Shown here: one piece after another, positions 58,901-64,000 of the stretch
Position numbering within the stretch: position 1 is the first letter of the stretch
Layout: each line of letters opens with the position of its first letter
Source: Allodiplogaster sudhausi
Taxonomy: Eukaryota > Nematoda > Chromadorea > Rhabditida > Diplogasteridae
Assembly: GCA_945643635.1 (NCBI GenBank)
Contig: CALZFC010000015.1
Location: 2,113,501 to 2,177,500, forward strand
DNA: 64,000 nt
Direction of reading: 5' to 3'
Made by a program: the position numbers and the translations under genes
Notes under the pieces: model-generated
What the model saw: the letters and a program-made list of their open reading frames with translations, nothing else
Database searches by the model: none
Told to the model about the DNA's origin: nothing

Positions 58901-61445
58901 AGTCCTTCTTGGCTATGCAAGAATCGGCAGACTGGAGCATCTGAAATGTCAGAAATGCGAGGAGAATAACGTGTTGCTGTCCACTAGACTTCGCTTTCTG
59001 TCTTCACTCACAGCTTGTCACTTCTTTTCTCCTTCTCTCATTTCTCTTCTTGCCTAGCAGCACATTAATCCGATCTTCCTGTTGATACATTTAGAAAGGC
59101 CAATTTATTTGGTGCTAGTACATTTCCCACATTCTTCTCTCCGCGGTTCGTCCCTCTCCAGCAGCTTGTAAGTCTCCACTCCCCGTTCCATTCTCTTATT
59201 CCCTGTCTCAGTCGATCCCTTGCAGTGCAATTGCTTATACAAACGGCTCGGCAGTTTTAGCGACACTTTTCGCTGTCATAAAATTTATAGTGTGCAATAA
59301 AAGTATTAGGAGGGAGGATAAGCGCGCGAGTCGGTTGCTCCCGTCTTTCGTTCTTTTGCTATTCTTCTGTTCTGCCTTTTTATCTCTTTTCCCTCTATAT
59401 CTTTGTCTCTTTAGTCATCTTCATCTTCTCTCTTTATCTCTCTTTCCCTTGCCCATGAGTTATTTCTAACCTTCGTGTAGACCTTCTCATCCTTCCTCTC
59501 TCAATACACAAAAATGCAAAGGACGCTCCTGCCGCCAGAGCATAAATCGGCATTTATGAGCACATTAGGAGGCATTATGAGAGATGCTCCGCGGGAACGA
59601 GGCAGGAGGCACGAGAGGTCAGATTCGAAGAGAGAAAGGGAGAGAGAATGATGGAGAAAGAGAAAGAAGAGGAAAGGGATCGTAGCTATGAAAAGGCAAT
59701 GAATTTGATATTGAACAGCAACTTGTAAATGAGATGGATTTCAATTCTAATTCCGAGTGTGCAGGGCGGTCTTTTCTGACAATGAGATAGTCCATAAATG
59801 CGTGGGCGATGAATTTTTCTTGTTTTCTCGTGTTCTGGCAGCCTCATCAGTCTTTGTCGGGAGGACGGAATGTTGAACTGATTACTGGACCTAAGACTGC
59901 GCTGGAAGATGAAGTGAGAGGGAAGGGAGAGAGGGGTGGGAAGGGAGAGAAAGAGAGATGAAGAGGGAACAGAAGGTGGTGGTAGCCTGTCGGGCACTGG
60001 CGTCTCTTCCAAGCTGAGCCTGTCTAATGTGTTTGGAGGGGAGTGATGGATTAGATTGGATGAGTGAGTGATTGAGTAGAAAAGAAGAGGAAGCGGCAGT
60101 CGCTATCTCCGACGAAGAGTGATCATGTTAAGCTGACAGCAACTACCATCTCATTTCTCTCTCTCTTTCTCCTTTCTAACCATCATTATCATATTCAATC
60201 CTCTCCTTAATGTAGGAGATAGTTTCAGTGAATATCATTTGTAGGCCATTGGAATTTACACCCCTCTTCATGTGGCTGAGTTTTCGTTCGGGGAATTGGA
60301 AAAATGGTGTAAAATAATATCCGGAACGTGGTCCATTTTTTCCATTCCTTGACTACACTAGTCAGATAGGCTCCATTCTTCTTCGCCTACAATCAACAAC
60401 CGTGCAAATTTAAGTCAGTTTTGATGAGAAAAGTAGTGATGAGAAAATGGAATGGAAAAGTCACTACAGCAGCTTGGTGCTCTTTTGTCCTCTCTATTCA
60501 TCTCACTGTCTCTCTCTCTCTCTCTGTCTCTGTCTCTCTTTCAATCTCTCTCTGCCTTTTCGTTCTCCTCTTTCACATTCCCTGATTAGTGTCACCTCCC
60601 CCGCCCTCCACTTCACACCTCACGTTCTTTCATCGCTTATCAACTCTCAAAACATCGGAGCAAACGGAAATGGAGCTGAGAGAGAGAGAGAGAAATCCTC
60701 TATCATTATGTCGTGAGAGGAAGTCATCATTCACTGTCATCCACCCATTACGGAGCTCTTTATCAGTCGGTCGAATTTCACAAATATAGAGAGAGGAAAC
60801 TACAGAGATGAGGCCAATCGTAGACTGATTGGGAATGCGTTTATTGACAAGTCAGGGAAGTTGAGTTGGTCTGAAGATGTGTTGTGGAATTGGGTGTGTA
60901 GACGCTGAAAAGCTTCTAAGATCATTGTTGGAGTGAACGAGAGAATCCTTTCGATATGATAAAACCTGCTTCAACTTCCCTTCCTCACCCTTTTTAGTGT
61001 GTGATCTGCCAGGCAAATGGAAGAGGAATCCTCTATCATTTCGCCGGTTTTCGAATTGCTGTTCCTGCTAGATCAGTCATTCTCGCATGATATGTGTCGA
61101 CCAAATACGATGAGACATATTGTTAGCTGGACTCGTTCTTGTTTCCTCTACTCCCTCTTCTCTGCTTCTCTATCACCCTCCCCCCTCTCTCTCTCTCCCT
61201 CCCTCTCTCCCCCTCTCTCTCACTCACTCTCTCTCTCTCTCTCTCTCTCCAACGATATCTAATTCAGAGCTTCATCGAACACCGTCTCCCCCGAGGCTCT
61301 TGCTCGCTCTCTTGCCTCCTCTCTCCTAATATAGGAAGACAGGCCATGTCACAGCCCTCGTCGGCTATAATTCCCACGCGCGTAAAATACCAGCCGAATT
61401 GTCATATTAGTTAGCCCTTAGTCTCTTTCATACCACATCTCTGTG

Positions 61446-61498
<53 letters not shown>

Positions 61499-61709
61499 GC
61501 CCCATCACGCACTCCACTCCGATTAGCGCTTTGCAGTTGTGAAGCATGAGCCCCAGAAGTGTCGTTGACATGGCAGTGTCATAACGAGCACCCTCTGAAG
61601 GGCAGAAGGCACCAGATGAACCAGTGAGGAATGGCTCTTTTTGTCGAGTGGGAAGTGGAAGGGAGGAAGCATGAGTGGAGGGAGATGGATGGGAGGGAGA
61701 GAGAGAGTG

Positions 61710-61752
<43 letters not shown>

Positions 61753-62732
61753 GAATGGCCCTCCCTCTCTGCCCGCTCTCGGCATCCTTTCTTTCCTCCC
61801 CCTGTGCTCTGATGTGGATGACTCTTCTTGAAAAAAGTGATGGAGTGGTCGTGAGATTTGCTCAGCTTTGATGGATGATTCCTGAAGAGACAAGAAGAGT
61901 CCACGGCAGGCAACTCAAACGACATAACCATACACTCCAACATGGAATGATCACGAACAGCTGCAACAGACTCATCTGAGGCAGCCGTTATTAAGATATC
62001 ACGAACAGCTCATATGTCACAAGAATTTTTGCATTTCAATTATAATATTTCAATAAAAACTATGACTTAAAGGAGCTTGAAAGTCGTTAACTCCTAACAC
62101 GAAATGCCGACTCATTCATGTACCGTAGTCGTGAGCCGCGCGTTCTTGGCAATTTGCCTAGATCCTTGCTTCGAAACCTTTTCTATTAAAACATGCGTTT
62201 GATTGGGCGATTTTAAATTGGCGGTTTGCGTCCGTTTGGTGAATCATGAATATGCCGGCATATATTTTACGGTCGAACGACGAAATTTCACGCTTTTCGG
62301 TCATGATATGCTCGTCAATCCTATTTGGCCGTAATTGGTCAGGGGACTAATGTTAAATCTAAAGTTCTGTATAAACCACTAATATTTCCCTCATGATCAG
62401 GCGACTCTTTTCAGATGCCAATTACTCCTCTAACTTTTAGTTTAGTAAATTTAATTTTTGCTGATGCTTTCGCAAGCTCAATCCGGACATATTCACAGAA
62501 TCATCCTTATAGCAAAAAATTGAGTTTTTGCCTCCTTTAAGATTGGTTTCACAGTTGCATTGATGAAAATAGTAGTCATGTATTAAGGATGGTTGTAATA
62601 TACCAATTGCTTTTAAGGGAAGATTCGCCACTGCGAGATCTCTTCGTGTCTCGCTTCGTGGATGACCGCACTGAATCGACTCATTCTTACGTCGAATTCA
62701 TTCAGCATATCAAGAAGGAGATTGGCCACTAG
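50715..62732 (+). CDS. sec-24: Sec24 COPII cargo-binding coat subunit
   Basis: Twenty-four exons join in frame to about 1050 residues: 50715-50860, 50911-50998, 51093-51185, 51557-51658, 51997-52568, 52679-52781, 52964-53090, 53599-53708, 53863-53929, 54024-54094, 54226-54319, 54422-54477, 54733-54840, 54977-55078, 55180-55300, 55455-55613, 57124-57294, 57370-57451, 57536-57663, 57885-58000, 58038-58142, 58239-58424, 58689-58819 and 62618-62732 (TAG). Residues 1-333 are Pro/Gln/Ser-rich. The zinc finger is CRYC...CNLC (Cys 381, 384, 402, 405). The trunk ([10 protein letters not shown]), beta and helical parts ([46 protein letters not shown]) and gelsolin-like end ([25 protein letters not shown]) follow. 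Sec24 pairs with Sec23 and selects cargo at ER exit sites. The last 37 codons lie beyond a 3.8-kb intron. Adjacency to ccr-4 suggests the C. elegans sec-24.2 orthologue. Confidence 0.95.
53373..53559. mobile_element. MITE-like insertion in sec-24 intron 7
   Basis: Terminal inverted repeats CAGTGCTGAACAAGG (53373-53387) and its inverse (53545-53559) match at 14 of 15 positions and continue loosely inward. The 187-bp element has no coding capacity. It contains a run of 22 C and ends about 40 bp before the next exon. No clear target-site duplication. Confidence 0.5.
53410..53431. repeat. Poly(C) run of 22
   Basis: An uninterrupted C homopolymer inside the putative MITE in a sec-24 intron; its length is likely to vary and to be error-prone in assembly. 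Confidence 0.95.
55910..55993. repeat. (CT)n-rich tract in sec-24 intron 16
   Basis: Pyrimidine tract within the 1.5-kb intron 55614-57123. No exon or nested gene was found in that intron. Confidence 0.8.
58820..62617. other. sec-24 last intron, 3.8 kb
   Basis: No nested gene supported. Contains CT tracts (60508-60555, 61180-61250, 61445-61500) and a GA tract (61695-61750). Open frames on both strands follow these tracts. The region would be mistaken for intergenic DNA if the final exon were missed. Confidence 0.7.
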
Positions 62733-64000
62733 AAGAGAGAGTGCCAGAGAAAAAGAGACGAGATTATCTCTAATTCTCTTGTCTCTTTTTCTCCTCTCCA
62801 TCTCTTCTTTTGATCAGTTCTTTTCGTATTCTCTAGCCCTCTCAATCTGCCCACTCTTGCTGCTTACAGTATACGGCAACTCCTCATACTTGTCTTCTTT
62901 ATCTATCCGTTTTTTCTCTGTTTCACCTTATTTTTCGTACTGGTTGGTATCCACAGTCCGAAGTGGTTTTATCCTCGCCTCAGTTGTTGTTTCTTATCTT
63001 TTTTCATCCTCCGCTTATTTAGTACCCATGGTATGCTTGTTTTCTTGTTTCATCATTTGGCTCATGGGGTCAATCATCTGGTGAGTCTCTCTCTGTTTCT
63101 CTGCTCCCTCTTCATGAGCAGTGCTCTTTACCTTATCTGTTACGACTCGGTTCTCTTTGCAACTGCTCCCCTAAATGTTGCAGTTCTAGTAGACGTGGTC
63201 CTTGCGAGCGATTCTTGTCCTCTCATTCCAAGGTCCTCGATGGTTATCCCTAATGAAATGCATATGATTGCTAATGTTCTCTCCTATTTGGATTGGCTAA
63301 ATGTGACATGTCAGACTGTGATTATATAGATATAATATTTCTCCCTATTTCACTGTGTATACAGAGCAAAGTCGTAAACAGACAGTAACATCTCCGTTTT
63401 ATCGTATCAGAGTTGAATGAATCTTTTAACTTCTGAAGGTTCTGTGCAAGTGGTAAATAATGGTGATTTTCTGATTGAGCGAATAAGCAAGATGGATTCC
63501 TTGTGGATGCTAATACGATGAAGTTGTAGCTGGTAGCTTGTAGAATTTGCTTTTTTTTTAATTCGTAACTTATAAGCGTTGGGGGCGTTGTTATTGTAAG
63601 CTTTCTCTAATTGTTAGTGAGAACGTTTAAGAGAAGCTCAAGTGATAAGTGATGAATAACGTCATTTTGGATCATTTAATCCATCCATCTACCCAATGCT
63701 CTTCTCTTCTTTTTCTAATGTCATTCAAACTCGATTCGGGGTGATTTGATTTATGCTTGGCCGTTCAGTCTCTTATATGACAGTCTCTCTCTCCCTGTCT
63801 CTTTTTTCTGCCTCTCTTTCTCTCTCTCTCTCACTCCCCCTCCCCAATCACAATAATGCCGAATATTTTAGGGCGAATACATGTTTAAGATCTAATGAAT
63901 TGAAAAATAAAGAGATATTTATACGATTGATGGGAATGGCGGCAAGAGACTAAACTCTCAGAAAATTCGAGTTTGGGACACCGGTCGGAAGCGTTAGTTT
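62733..64000. other. Downstream of sec-24, no gene seen
   Basis: Probably the sec-24 3' UTR and intergenic DNA. An open + frame covers 62662-63084 but starts inside the last sec-24 exon in another frame and is Ser/Leu-rich. AATAAA occurs near 63905. A (CT)n tract lies at about 63783-63840. Confidence 0.45.

Overview
The window is nuclear DNA of a nematode. Every gene assembled here is cut into many short exons with mostly short GT-AG introns (about 50 bp upward). The gene families fit: an Srt-class serpentine chemoreceptor, an ionotropic-receptor-like glutamate channel, a nematode-type Cys-rich secreted domain, and neighbouring ccr-4 and sec-24 genes. From memory, these last two are also adjacent in C. 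elegans (ZC518.3 and ZC518.2). Gene structure and composition would suit a diplogastrid such as Pristionchus, but that is inference. All exon models were built by hand from reading frame, splice sites and family knowledge; nothing was searched or aligned by software.

Layout. 1-10875: no gene I can support; CT-rich simple repeats, several hairpins and a 1.6-kb inverted-repeat element (4421-6009). 10876-14514 (+): 11-exon rhodopsin-type GPCR. 15008-17430 (-): ionotropic-receptor-like channel, convergent with the GPCR. 18131-20765 (-): a secreted Cys-rich (DUF281-like) unit followed at once by an alpha-carbonic anhydrase; the two may be one gene. 22752-23075 (+): a doubtful single-exon ORF. 23946-28014 (+): srt chemoreceptor whose third intron starts with GC and holds a 2-kb 27-bp minisatellite. 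28920-30729 (-) and 31259-32060 (+): two divergent membrane-protein genes of unknown family. 34001-50298 (-): ccr-4/CNOT6 deadenylase with a 9.25-kb intron containing an apparent alternative first exon (44425-45178). 50715-62732 (+): Sec24 COPII coat subunit, divergent from ccr-4 across 416 bp, with a 3.8-kb final intron. 62733-64000: no gene seen.

Two housekeeping genes (mRNA deadenylation and ER-export cargo selection) share one promoter interval. The left half is an accessory neighbourhood of receptors and secreted proteins of the sensory type. Simple (CT)n/(GA)n tracts and GA-rich minisatellites are everywhere and create very long but meaningless ORFs, including an 840-codon one inside the srt intron.
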